A stretch of 64,000 bases of DNA from Achromobacter pestifer. Its GTDB lineage: Bacteria; Pseudomonadota; Gammaproteobacteria; Burkholderiales; Burkholderiaceae_B. The notes under the pieces were generated by a model. It was not told the DNA's origin and made no database searches. It worked only from the letters and a program-made list of their open reading frames with translations. The position numbers and the translations under genes are program-made. The stretch is taken from assembly GCF_902859625.1 (NCBI RefSeq), contig NZ_CADIJX010000002.1, forward strand, positions 372,001-436,000, read 5' to 3'. Shown here in pieces: positions 25,712 through 34,755 of the stretch (the first letter of the stretch is position 1; the number at the start of each line of letters is the position of its first letter).

Positions 25712-26740
25712 ATGTCCGCTGAAGAAAGTTTCGTCGACGCCCACAAGGGCGAGGTTGTCGCGTCAATTGCTTACGTAAACGGACGGCGCGACCGCGAGGT
25801 TCCCATCGACGAGGTGGGGCAGCACATCAGCCGGTACAACGGCCAAACGCAGGGCCAGCCGCCCGGCATGCTCTGGATCGGCCTGCGCAATCCCACGCCG
25901 GAATTGCTGTCACGAGTCGTCGGGGAACTTGGCGCTTGCGACAAGAACCAGGAAGAAATGCTGGAGCCGCACCGGCGGCCGAAGATCATCGACTACGGCA
26001 ATATGGTTCTCATCGTGACCATCACGGTAGAGGTCGAGGCCGAACGCCCGATCTTCGGCGAGACCCAGCTCTTGATCGGCGATGGTTTCCTGGTCACGGT
26101 GCGGCGTGGCGCCACGGCCGCGCACAGCCCCTTGCGGGAACGCCTGGAAGCGTCACCAGACCTGCTCAAGCGCGGCAGTGACTACGTTGCGTCCGAGGTG
26201 CTGGACTGGCTGGTGGACCGCTACGTCGCCGCGGCAGGAAAAATCGAAAGCGTGGTGGAAGGCGCCGAGCAGAAGCTACTGATCCGCGGCGCCAAGGATT
26301 CCGACATCCGCCGGCTGTACCGCCAGCGCCGCGACTTGTTGCGCATCCATACTGTTGTGTCGCCGATGGCCGAGATCTGCCGCCGTCTGGCGCGAGTCGA
26401 GATGTCGGCCGTGGATGAGCATGCGCGCCCCTATTTCGGCGAAGTCGCGGATCGCGTGCTGCGCGTGGACGAACTGTTCAACGCCCTGCGCGAGTCGTTG
26501 GCTTTCGCGTTTGAAGCCAGCCTGATGATCGGCCAGGCTGCGCAGAACGACACCACCCGCAAGCTGGCGTCCTGGGCCGCCATTCTGGCGGTGCCCACGG
26601 CAATCGCCGGCATCTATGGCATGAATTTTGAATTCATGCCGGAACTGAAGTCGCCTTGGGGCTATCCCATCACCCTGGGCGTTATCGTGTCGATCTGTTC
26701 CGTCCTGTACTGGCGTTTCCGCAAGTCCGGCTGGCTATAA
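25712..26740 (+). CDS. CorA-like magnesium/cobalt transporter
   Basis: This 342-residue protein has a cytosolic alpha/beta funnel domain, a long helix and two C-terminal transmembrane helices joined by the YGMNFEFMPEL loop, the signature GMN motif of the CorA/ZntB superfamily. The second helix is followed by a basic WRFRKSGWL tail, as in CorA. Family members are pentameric inner-membrane channels for Mg2+, Co2+ or Zn2+; the ion is not decided here. It lies 65 bases after the helicase and has its own ribosome binding site (AGAGG). Confidence 0.88.
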   Translation: MSAEESFVDAHKGEVVASIAYVNGRRDREVPIDEVGQHISRYNGQTQGQPPGMLWIGLRNPTPELLSRVVGELGACDKNQEEMLEPHRRPKIIDYGNMVLIVTITVEVEAERPIFGETQLLIGDGFLVTVRRGATAAHSPLRERLEASPDLLKRGSDYVASEVLDWLVDRYVAAAGKIESVVEGAEQKLLIRGAKDSDIRRLYRQRRDLLRIHTVVSPMAEICRRLARVEMSAVDEHARPYFGEVADRVLRVDELFNALRESLAFAFEASLMIGQAAQNDTTRKLASWAAILAVPTAIAGIYGMNFEFMPELKSPWGYPITLGVIVSICSVLYWRFRKSGWL

Positions 26741-26862
26741 GGTACGGCTCAGGCACGGCTCGGCCTGCCGGATCGCTGGCGCGCGATCTTTCCGCGCGTT
26801 CGGCGGCTACAACCGGGCCGGGTGTGGCAAACTTCCTGCGTTTCCAACCTGGAGCCCGGCCG

Positions 26863-27546
26863 GTGCGTGGCAAATCTTCCTTTCGCGGCGGTAATAAGCT
26901 GACCGCCCTGATCGTCGCCCTGATTCTTGCGGCGGCGGGCGCCATCGTCAATTGGCTGCAACCGTCTGGGCGTGACGAACCGCGTCCGCCCACCACTGGC
27001 GCCTCCACGGCTTCTGGCCAGCCCCAATCCCAGGCCCAGACCCGCCCCGGTCCCCCTCTGGCGGGTGGCGTGCCCCGGGGCAGCTACACGTTGACGGGCG
27101 CCATCGTCAACGTCGCCGACGGCGACACGGTCACGCTGCGCGCCCCGGATGGCCAGCGGCGCATCCGCATGGACAGTATCGACGCGCCGGAAGAAGGCCA
27201 TGGCGCCGACCAGCCCGGCCAACCCTATGCCGAGGCCTCGCGCAAGAATCTGGCCAGTCTGGTGGCCGGCAAGACGCTGACCGCCCAGTGCTACGAGCAA
27301 GACCAGTACGGCCGGGATGTGTGCGCCTTGATCCTGGAAGATGGCCGTTCGGCCAACCGCCTACAGGTGGAGTCCGGCTACGCCTGGGCCTATACCGCCA
27401 GGAAAGGCGACTATTTGCGCGACAAGGCCATGCCCGACCTGCAACGCCAGGCCAAGGACGCGGGCCGTGGCCTGTGGGTGCAGCAGGGCGCCATCCAGCC
27501 CTGGAAATGGCGCTACGACTGCTGGCGTCAACGCCAGTGCGGCTGA
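26863..27546 (+). CDS. Membrane-anchored staphylococcal-nuclease-like protein
   Basis: This 227-residue protein starts with GTG at 26863, preceded by GGAG. Residues ~12-30 form one transmembrane/signal-anchor helix, followed by a Pro/Thr/Gln-rich linker and a thermonuclease (SNase) domain. Active-site-like residues appear in VADGDTVTL, RRIRMDSIDAPE and DQYGRDVC. The domain ends in a conserved GLWVQQ segment. It is predicted to face the periplasm as a Ca-dependent nuclease. Family members often have DNA-binding or repair roles; no partner is evident in its neighbours. Confidence 0.82.
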   Translation: MRGKSSFRGGNKLTALIVALILAAAGAIVNWLQPSGRDEPRPPTTGASTASGQPQSQAQTRPGPPLAGGVPRGSYTLTGAIVNVADGDTVTLRAPDGQRRIRMDSIDAPEEGHGADQPGQPYAEASRKNLASLVAGKTLTAQCYEQDQYGRDVCALILEDGRSANRLQVESGYAWAYTARKGDYLRDKAMPDLQRQAKDAGRGLWVQQGAIQPWKWRYDCWRQRQCG

Positions 27547-27636
27547 GCCCGCCCGTACCGCTAGGGGGATGCCTGGGTACTGGCTCCGTCCCGCGTTTGC
27601 TATCCTCTGTCGCAACGATTTGAAGGGAAGGGTTCC

Positions 27637-29877
27637 ATGCGTGTACTGAAGCGGCTCTGGGCGACGGCCATGCTGCTGTCGCTGGCGTTGACGGGTTGCT
27701 CGCAAGAAAGCCCCATCAACAGCCCGTATCCGTCCGGCGCTGAAAGCCAGAACACGATCTACACCGCATTCGTCCAGCGTTCGCCGAAATATCTGGACCC
27801 GGCAAGCTCTTATTCCGTCGACGAAACGGCTTATACCTACAACATCTATGAGACGTTGTACGGCTATCACTATCTGAAGCGGCCCTACGAGCTGGTGCCG
27901 CGCGCCGCCCAGTCCATTGATCTCCCGCAGTATCTGGATGCGCAGGGCAACCCGCTGCCAGCCGACGCGCCGGGCGAGCAGATCGCCGAAAGCATCTACG
28001 ACATCAAGCTGCGTCCGGGCGTGCGCTTCCAGCCGCATCCGGCTTTTGCCCGCAAGACGGACGGCAGCTACGACTACTACCCATTGGCCGACGGCGAGCT
28101 CGATGGCAAATACTACATACCCGACTTTCCGCGCACCGGCACGCGCGAGCTGACCGCGGACGATTACGTCTACGCATTCCGCCGCCTGGCCAGCCCGCGG
28201 GTGGTGTCTCCCATCTATTCCGTGATGGCCGACCACGTCATGGGCATGCAGGAATACGGCGACCGCCTGCGCAAGCGCGATCAGGCCCTGCGGCGCGACC
28301 TGCCGGGCGGCGGCGCTTCGTCGTGGCTGGACCTGCGCGACGCTGATGGCTTCACGGGTATCCAGGCGCTGGACCCCCACACGTTGCGCATCCGGGTCAA
28401 GGGCAAGTATCCCCAGTTCAAATACTGGCTGGCCATGACGTTCACGGCGCCCATCCCCTGGGAGGCCGACCGTTTCTACAGCCAGCCGGGCATGGCCTCG
28501 CACGACCTGTCGCTGAACACCTGGCCTGTCGGAACCGGTCCCTACATGATGGCGGAATCGTTGCAGAACCGTCGCCACGTGCTGGTTCGCAATCCCAATT
28601 TCCATGGCGAAGCCTATCCCTGCGAAGGGGCGCCCGGCGACAAGGCAGCCGGCATGCTGGACGATTGCGGCAAGCCCACGCCTTTTATTGATCGCGCGGT
28701 ATTCAGCCTGGAAAAGGAAGCCATTCCGCTCATTGGCAAGTTCATGCAGGGCTATTACGACGTGCCGCAGATCGAACGCGGTGAATACGGCGTCGCCATG
28801 TTGGTGGCGGCGGGCGATAGCGAAGACAAAGCCAAGCAGTACCGCGAACACGGCATCCGCTTGCCCACCACGGTGGAGACCGCCAACTGGTACATGGGTT
28901 TCAATTGGCTGGATCCGGTCGTGGGCAAGGGCGATACGCCTGAACAGGCGGAAAAGAACCGAAAGCTGCGCCAGGCCATCAGCATCGTGTTTGACTGGGA
29001 AGAATTCGTCACGGTGTTCGAGAACGATCAGGCTTCCGTGGCACAGGGGCCGGTTCCGCCCGGCGTGTTGGGCTACCAGGAACCCAGCAAGCCGGAAGGC
29101 GTGAATCCGGTCGTGTACGACCTGGTGGACGGCAAGCCCGTGCGCAAATCCGTCGATGTCGCCAAACGCCTGCTGGCGGAAGCCGGCTATCCCGACGGCC
29201 GCAATGCCAAGACCGGTGCGCCACTGGTGCTGTATTACGACGCCATGCAGGGCGGAGGCTCGAACCCGCGCTTTGACTGGATGCGTCGCCAGATGGCCAA
29301 GATAGGCGTCCAGCTGGATATCCGGTCCACCGACTACAACCGCTTCCAGGACAAGATGAAGCGTGGCGCGGCGCAGATATTCCTGTGGGGCTGGAACGCC
29401 GACTATCCCGATGCCGAGAACTTCCTGTTCCTGCTTTATGGCCCCAACGCCAAGGCCAATGGCGGCGGTGAAAACGCAGCCAACTACGACAGTCCCGAAT
29501 TCGACAAGCTGTTTGAACAGATGAAGTTCCTGGATGACGGCCCGGAGAAGGAAAAACTGATCGCCAGAATGGTGGCCATCGTGCAGCGCGACGCGCCCTG
29601 GATGTTCGGCTACTTTCCGATGTCGGGCGGCGCCTATCAGCAATGGGTCGGCAACGCCAAGCCCACGCAGATGGTTCGCAACACGCTTCAATACCTGAAG
29701 ATCGACCCCGTGCTGCGGCAGCAGAAGATCGACGAATGGAATTTCCCCCGGTGGTGGCCGATCGGCTTGTTCGTGTTGCTGCTTGTCCTGGCGATCTGGC
29801 CGTCGTATGTCGCGTTGAAGCGGCGTGAACGCCAGACGGCCTTTGGCCCGGCCGGCCGTAAGGAGCATCAATCATGA
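27637..29877 (+). CDS. Peptide-type ABC transporter substrate-binding lipoprotein with C-terminal membrane helix
   Basis: This 746-residue family-5 (SBP_bac_5) solute-binding protein has a lipobox LTGC (Cys about residue 22). The peptide-binding core includes LDPASSYSVDETAYTYNIYE and TGPYMMAESLQNRR. It is longer than usual (500-600) because of insertions, and a hydrophobic segment (WWPIGLFVLLLVLAIWPSY) followed by a basic tail sits at the extreme C terminus. The protein is therefore predicted to be tethered to the inner membrane at both ends. It heads a four-gene operon; its stop overlaps the permease start as ATGA. The YejABEF/oligopeptide importers are the nearest functional model. Confidence 0.85.
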   Translation: MRVLKRLWATAMLLSLALTGCSQESPINSPYPSGAESQNTIYTAFVQRSPKYLDPASSYSVDETAYTYNIYETLYGYHYLKRPYELVPRAAQSIDLPQYLDAQGNPLPADAPGEQIAESIYDIKLRPGVRFQPHPAFARKTDGSYDYYPLADGELDGKYYIPDFPRTGTRELTADDYVYAFRRLASPRVVSPIYSVMADHVMGMQEYGDRLRKRDQALRRDLPGGGASSWLDLRDADGFTGIQALDPHTLRIRVKGKYPQFKYWLAMTFTAPIPWEADRFYSQPGMASHDLSLNTWPVGTGPYMMAESLQNRRHVLVRNPNFHGEAYPCEGAPGDKAAGMLDDCGKPTPFIDRAVFSLEKEAIPLIGKFMQGYYDVPQIERGEYGVAMLVAAGDSEDKAKQYREHGIRLPTTVETANWYMGFNWLDPVVGKGDTPEQAEKNRKLRQAISIVFDWEEFVTVFENDQASVAQGPVPPGVLGYQEPSKPEGVNPVVYDLVDGKPVRKSVDVAKRLLAEAGYPDGRNAKTGAPLVLYYDAMQGGGSNPRFDWMRRQMAKIGVQLDIRSTDYNRFQDKMKRGAAQIFLWGWNADYPDAENFLFLLYGPNAKANGGGENAANYDSPEFDKLFEQMKFLDDGPEKEKLIARMVAIVQRDAPWMFGYFPMSGGAYQQWVGNAKPTQMVRNTLQYLKIDPVLRQQKIDEWNFPRWWPIGLFVLLLVLAIWPSYVALKRRERQTAFGPAGRKEHQS

Positions 29878-30851
29878 TCGGCTACGTGATCCGCCGGCTG
29901 CTGTATGGCGTGCTGATTCTGATCGGCGTGAATCTCTTCACGTTCATCCTGTTCTTCGCGGTCAATACGCCCGACGACATGGCGCGGCTGGCCATCGGCG
30001 GGCAGCGCGCCAGCCAGGATGCGGTTGAAAAATGGAAGGTTGAACGCGGTTACGACAAACCCTTGTTCTTCAACGCCAAGGCGCAAGGCACGGGGCAATT
30101 GACCGATACCGTGTTCTATCAGCGGTCGGTGCCCTTGTTGGCGATGGAGTTCGGCGCCTCGGACAGCGGCCGCGACATCGGTCGCGAGATCCAGACCCGC
30201 ATGGGGCCCAGCTTGGCGCTGGCCGTGCCCACGTTCTTTCTTGGGCTCTTCGTCAGCATCGTCTTTTCGCTGACGCTGGTGTATTTCAGGGCCACCCGCC
30301 TGGACTTCTGGGGCGTGGTGGTGTGCGTGTTGCTGCTATCGATTTCCAGTCTGTTCTACATCATCGCGGGCCAGTGGGTCTTCGCCAAGCTGCTGCGTCT
30401 GGTGCCGTTTTCAGGGTTTTCGGGAGGGCTGGACGTGGTCAAGTTCCTGGCCTTGCCGGTATTCATCGCGATCGTGTCGCGACTGGGCCCAGAGGCGCGG
30501 TTCTACCGCACGCTCTTCCTTGAGGAAATCGGCAAGGACTATGTGCGCACCGCACGCGCCAAGGGGCTGGCCGAGCGCGTGGTGCTCTTCCGCCATGTCC
30601 TGCGCAACGCCATGCTGCCCATCCTGACCAGCACGGTTGCCGCCTTGCCACTGCTATTCATGGGCAGCCTGATCGCCGAATCCTTCTTCGGCATCCCTGG
30701 TCTGGGCAGCTACACCATCGACGCCATCAACGCGCAGGACTTCTCCGTCGTGCGTGCCATGGTGTTCCTGGGGGCCGCGCTCTACATCGTGGGATTGATC
30801 CTGGCCGATATTTCCTACACGCTGGCTGATCCCCGCGTTCGATTCGAGTAG
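29874..30851 (+). CDS. ABC transporter permease (DppB/YejB-like)
   Basis: This 325-residue inner-membrane permease has about six transmembrane helices and the conserved EAA loop region IGKDYVRTARAKGLAERVVLFRHVLRNA that contacts the ATPase. It belongs to the binding-protein-dependent inner-membrane component family. It overlaps the binding protein by 4 bases and is followed after 5 bases by the second permease, so subunit stoichiometry is translationally coupled. The first helices are separated by a larger periplasmic loop than usual. Confidence 0.9.
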   Translation: MIGYVIRRLLYGVLILIGVNLFTFILFFAVNTPDDMARLAIGGQRASQDAVEKWKVERGYDKPLFFNAKAQGTGQLTDTVFYQRSVPLLAMEFGASDSGRDIGREIQTRMGPSLALAVPTFFLGLFVSIVFSLTLVYFRATRLDFWGVVVCVLLLSISSLFYIIAGQWVFAKLLRLVPFSGFSGGLDVVKFLALPVFIAIVSRLGPEARFYRTLFLEEIGKDYVRTARAKGLAERVVLFRHVLRNAMLPILTSTVAALPLLFMGSLIAESFFGIPGLGSYTIDAINAQDFSVVRAMVFLGAALYIVGLILADISYTLADPRVRFE

Positions 30852-30856
30852 CCGCC

Positions 30857-32371
30857 ATGCCCAAGATCGTCTTCCTATGGACTGATGTCGCACTGTGGCT
30901 CATGGTGCTGGGCGCGTTGGCCTACGTCTGGCACGTTCGCCGCAGCCCCAACTTGCGTGCGACGTGGGGCCGCGTGGCACGCGACACTCCCGCCATGTGT
31001 TCGGCCATTGTCCTGGTCGCCTTCACCGTGGTCGGGTTGCTGGATTCCGTGCATTACCGGCCTCAGTTGCCCCCCGTGCCGGGTGCTGCGGCTGACGCCG
31101 CGCCTGTCTATGCCCCCGTGGTCAAGTCGGCACTGGATGGCCTGCTGGCCGGCACGGTGTTGACGCAGCCTGAAAGAAACTACTCCGAGCCCTTGGCGGT
31201 CAAGCTGTTCCTGAAGGAAACCATGCTGGTCGACGACAAGCCGGTGCGCGATTTTCCGCGCCTGCGCGGCGCCGCCACGCACCTGACCGATCCCGACAAG
31301 GAGTACCGGGGCGACGTCCTCAAGCGCCTGGGGCTCGGTCTGGCCGGCGGATTGGGCGTTGCGCTGCTGTCTGCGGCCTTGCTCTTTGCCTGCCTGGCAC
31401 GCCGCGCGCGCTCGTCCGCGGAAGCGGCCGAGGCCATGCTGGGCGGACGATCCGATGTGCCATGGCGAGCCATGACGATCACTTTTGCCGTGCTCTGCCT
31501 GACGGTCGGCGCGCTGGCAGGCCTGTCCAGCGGCTATCACGCGCTGGGCACCGATCGTATTGGCAACGACGTGCTGTGGCAGGCGCTCAAGAGCATCCGG
31601 ACGGCGCTGGTCATCGGCAGCCTGACGACCATCGCCATGCTGCCGCCTGCCATCATCTTCGGCATCGCCGCCGGCTACTTCAAGGGCAAGGTCGACGACG
31701 CCATCCAGTACCTGTACACCACGATCACCTCGATTCCCGGCGTGCTGTTGGTGGCCGCGTGCGCGCTGATGATGCAGGTCTATATCGACAACCACGCCGA
31801 CCTGTTCGATACCTCGGTTGCACGGGCGGACCTGCGGCTGTTCCTGCTGTGCATGATCCTGGGCCTGACCGGCTGGGCGGGACTGTGCCGGTTGTTGCGT
31901 GCGGAAACCTTGAAGCTGCGCGAGCTGGAATACGTGCAGGCGGCGCGCGCATTCGGCGTGTCGCACTGGCGCATCATGACGCGCCACCTGTTGCCCAACG
32001 TCGCGCATCTGGTGCTGATTACCGTCGTGCTGGAGTTCTCGGGCCTGGTGCTCTACGAGGCCGTGCTGTCCTATCTGGGGATTGGCGTGGATCCCAGCAT
32101 GAATTCCTTTGGTTCCATGATCGATGGCGCCCGTTTGGAAATGTCCCGGGATCCCATGATCTGGTGGAGCTTGATGACCGCTTTCCTGTTCATGCTGGCG
32201 CTGGTGCTGGCGGCCAACCTGTTCGCGGATGCCGTGCGCGACGCATTCGATCCGCGCACCCGCCGCTACAAGCCCGGCCGCATGGCCCGCTTGGGTGGCT
32301 GGTTCGGCCGCCGGCCCGCGCCCGCGCTTGCGGCCGAACCACGGCCCTCAAAATCGGGAGACGCCCCATGA
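30857..32371 (+). CDS. ABC transporter permease (DppC/YejE-like) with long N-terminal periplasmic insert
   Basis: This 504-residue permease carries the DppC-like core at its C-terminal half, with the EAA motif LRELEYVQAARAFGVSHWRIMTRHLLPN and DPSMNSFGSMI. The first ~190 residues hold additional transmembrane helices and a soluble segment (about residues 65-155), making it roughly 200 residues longer than typical. The stop overlaps the ATPase start as ATGA. The insert may dock the large binding protein; this is inference. Confidence 0.87.
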   Translation: MPKIVFLWTDVALWLMVLGALAYVWHVRRSPNLRATWGRVARDTPAMCSAIVLVAFTVVGLLDSVHYRPQLPPVPGAAADAAPVYAPVVKSALDGLLAGTVLTQPERNYSEPLAVKLFLKETMLVDDKPVRDFPRLRGAATHLTDPDKEYRGDVLKRLGLGLAGGLGVALLSAALLFACLARRARSSAEAAEAMLGGRSDVPWRAMTITFAVLCLTVGALAGLSSGYHALGTDRIGNDVLWQALKSIRTALVIGSLTTIAMLPPAIIFGIAAGYFKGKVDDAIQYLYTTITSIPGVLLVAACALMMQVYIDNHADLFDTSVARADLRLFLLCMILGLTGWAGLCRLLRAETLKLRELEYVQAARAFGVSHWRIMTRHLLPNVAHLVLITVVLEFSGLVLYEAVLSYLGIGVDPSMNSFGSMIDGARLEMSRDPMIWWSLMTAFLFMLALVLAANLFADAVRDAFDPRTRRYKPGRMARLGGWFGRRPAPALAAEPRPSKSGDAP

Positions 32372-34071
32372 GCAACGGCACGATTCTGCTGGACGTGCAC
32401 GGCCTGGACGTCGACATCGCAGGTGAAAGTGGCATGACCCATGCGGTCAAGCGCTTGCAACTGGCTATTTCCCAGCGGCAGACCTTTGCGCTGGTCGGCG
32501 AATCCGGGTGTGGCAAGAGCATGACGGCGCTGGCGTTGTTGCGTCTGTTGCCCGACGCTGGCCGCATCGTCGGCGGGCAGATCGACCTGGATGGCGAAGA
32601 CCTCAACCGCCTGCCCGAAAGCGCGATGCGCGGCGTCCGCGGCGGCCGCATCGGCATCATCTTCCAGGAGCCGTCCACCAGCCTGAACCCGGTCATGCGC
32701 GTGGGTGACCAGATCATCGAAACGCTGACGGCGCATACGCCGCTGCGCGGTGCCGCGGCGCGCGCCCGCGCCATCGACTGGCTGCGCCGGGTGGGCATCC
32801 CGGAACCCGAGCGGCGAGTCGACGACTATCCATTCCAATTCTCGGGCGGACAGAAGCAGCGCGTCATGATCGCCATCGCGCTGGCGGCCGAACCCTTGCT
32901 GCTGATCGCGGACGAACCCACCACGGCGCTCGACGTCACGGTGCAGGCGCAGGTGCTGGACCTGCTGGCCGACATACAGCGGGAAATGGGCATGGCGGTG
33001 CTGCTCATCACGCATGATCTGGCGGTCGTGAAGAATGTGGCCCATCACGTGGCGCTGATGCGCGGCGGCGAAATCGTCGAAAGCGCCAGCGCCGAAGAAT
33101 TCTTCCATGCGCCCAAGCACCCCTATGCGCGGCAGCTGTTTGAAGCGATTCCCACGTTTGAAAAACGGGGCGTGCCGTTGACGGACCAACGCCGCCAGGC
33201 CATCGCGCAGCGGGACGGCGGCTCACGGGGCGCCCGCCCCGAGCGCAAAGCAGGCGATCTCGTCCTGGACGTGCAAGACCTTAAAGTGCATTACCCCGTG
33301 CGCAAGGGACCGTTGCGCCGCATCGTGTCGTGGGTCAAGGCGGTTGACGGCGTGACCTTTTCGCTGCGGGCCGGAGAAACGCTGGCGCTGCTGGGCGAGT
33401 CCGGTTGCGGCAAGACGACCACCGGCAAGGCGTTGTTGCGCCTGATCGATGGGGCGCGGATTTCCGGCCGGGCCATGCTGCTGGGCAAGGATGTGCTGTC
33501 GGCCGACCGGCGCACGCTGCGTGAACTTCGCCAAGACATCCAGATCGTGTTCCAGGATCCCTACGCCTCGCTTGATCCCCGCATGCGCGTGGGTGAGATC
33601 CTGGACGAAGGGCTGGCATCCCTGCGTCGCGGCATGAGCAAGGAAGCGCGCGCCGCGCACGCCGCGCAATTGATCGAGCGCGTGGGCTTGCCGATCAACA
33701 CGCTGACGCGCTACCCGCACGAATTCTCTGGCGGCCAGCGCCAGCGCATCGCCATTGCCCGGGCGTTGGCGGTAGAGCCCAAGGTGCTGATCTGCGACGA
33801 ACCCACGTCGGCGCTGGACGTCTCCGTTCAAGCACAGATCCTGGATCTGCTGCGCGAACTTCAGGATGAACTCGGCATGGCCTATCTGTTCATCACGCAC
33901 AACTTCGGCGTGGTCGAATATCTGGCGGATCGCATCGCCGTCATGGATGGCGGTCGCATCGTTGAGCTCGGGCAGGCTGATGCGGTGTTGCATGCACCTC
34001 AACAGGATCTGACGCGCCGTTTGCTGGCTGCGGTGCCTCGGCTGCAATTCGGCGCTGCCGACTCAGACTGA
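32368..34071 (+). CDS. ABC transporter ATP-binding protein, two fused ATPase domains (YejF-like)
   Basis: This 567-residue protein contains two complete ABC ATPase modules. Domain 1 has Walker A GESGCGKS, signature FSGGQKQR and Walker B LLLIADEPTTALD. Domain 2 has GESGCGKT, FSGGQRQR and VLICDEPTSALD. Each is followed by an oligopeptide-transporter C-terminal extension (PKHPYARQLFEAIP). The single-chain double ATPase is the YejF/GsiA layout. It is the last gene of the peptide importer operon. Confidence 0.92.
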   Translation: MSNGTILLDVHGLDVDIAGESGMTHAVKRLQLAISQRQTFALVGESGCGKSMTALALLRLLPDAGRIVGGQIDLDGEDLNRLPESAMRGVRGGRIGIIFQEPSTSLNPVMRVGDQIIETLTAHTPLRGAAARARAIDWLRRVGIPEPERRVDDYPFQFSGGQKQRVMIAIALAAEPLLLIADEPTTALDVTVQAQVLDLLADIQREMGMAVLLITHDLAVVKNVAHHVALMRGGEIVESASAEEFFHAPKHPYARQLFEAIPTFEKRGVPLTDQRRQAIAQRDGGSRGARPERKAGDLVLDVQDLKVHYPVRKGPLRRIVSWVKAVDGVTFSLRAGETLALLGESGCGKTTTGKALLRLIDGARISGRAMLLGKDVLSADRRTLRELRQDIQIVFQDPYASLDPRMRVGEILDEGLASLRRGMSKEARAAHAAQLIERVGLPINTLTRYPHEFSGGQRQRIAIARALAVEPKVLICDEPTSALDVSVQAQILDLLRELQDELGMAYLFITHNFGVVEYLADRIAVMDGGRIVELGQADAVLHAPQQDLTRRLLAAVPRLQFGAADSD

Positions 34072-34111
34072 TCGCTGGCGCCAAGTCCTGCCAACAAGCG
34101 CATGGCCCATG

Positions 34112-34147
34112 AAAAACGCGCCCTGATCTTGTGGGATCAGGGCGCGT
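34112..34147 (-). terminator. Rho-independent terminator of the MarR gene
   Basis: A perfect 13-bp stem (arms 34116-34128 and 34135-34147) with a 6-base loop is followed on the minus strand by a T-run (complement of 34112-34116). It lies just after the MarR stop and faces away from the ABC operon end. Confidence 0.85.
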
Positions 34148-34178
34148 CGGGCGCATACCTGCTGCGCGCGGATCGGGG

Positions 34179-34727
34179 TCAGTGATCGTCGTGGTGCGCG
34201 CTGCGGGTTTCCAGCCAAACCAACGTGTCGTGCCTCAAGGTGCGGACGCATTGCGCCAGGAAGGCATGAACCGTTTCCAGCTCGGTTGTGTCGTAGCGGC
34301 GTGCCATCAACATGACCGCTTCGGCAATCCACTGCCGCTCCTGCGACAGATGCTGGCACTGCTCTTCGACCGGCCGGATCACGATCATCCGGCGATCCAG
34401 CGGGTGGCGGCCGCGTTGCACATATCCTGCCGCCTCCAGCCGGTTGATCAACGCGGTCGCGCCGCCGGAACTGATGCCCATCAGTTGGGCGAGTTGCCCG
34501 GTGGGCAAGGCATCAAATTCCATCACCAGTTCCAGCGCTTTCAGATCCGCCAGGGGGATACCCAGCTTTTCCGCCAGGGCCGACTGGCACGCGGCGTTGT
34601 ACACCGAAAACTGCCGACCCAGCATCAGGGCGATATCGTCAAGCATTCCCGGGCGCAGGTCACTCGTGCGAGATTCAGGCATCACGGTCACATGCTCGTG
34701 GTGAACGATGGTTTCTTGTTGCAGCAT
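34179..34727 (-). CDS. MarR-family transcriptional regulator
   Basis: This 182-residue regulator has a winged helix with the recognition segment LPTGQLAQLMGISSGGATALINRLEAAGYVQR and the wing HPLDRRMIVIRP, typical of MarR. Residues 70-140 hold the domain. The ATG at 34727 is preceded by GGGAG; an upstream frame is open but runs into the next gene's stop region. It stands between the ABC importer and the repeat lipoprotein gene, 28 bases downstream of the latter on the same strand, so co-transcription is possible. The ligand is unknown. Confidence 0.88.
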   Translation of the reverse strand: MLQQETIVHHEHVTVMPESRTSDLRPGMLDDIALMLGRQFSVYNAACQSALAEKLGIPLADLKALELVMEFDALPTGQLAQLMGISSGGATALINRLEAAGYVQRGRHPLDRRMIVIRPVEEQCQHLSQERQWIAEAVMLMARRYDTTELETVHAFLAQCVRTLRHDTLVWLETRSAHHDDH

Positions 34728-34755
34728 GATGTCGCTCCCTTGCGGATATGGTGGA

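Noticed and set aside
27361-29871. 836-codon leftward frame opposite the binding-protein gene
   Set aside because: Antisense shadow; the rightward product has lipobox and SBP motifs.
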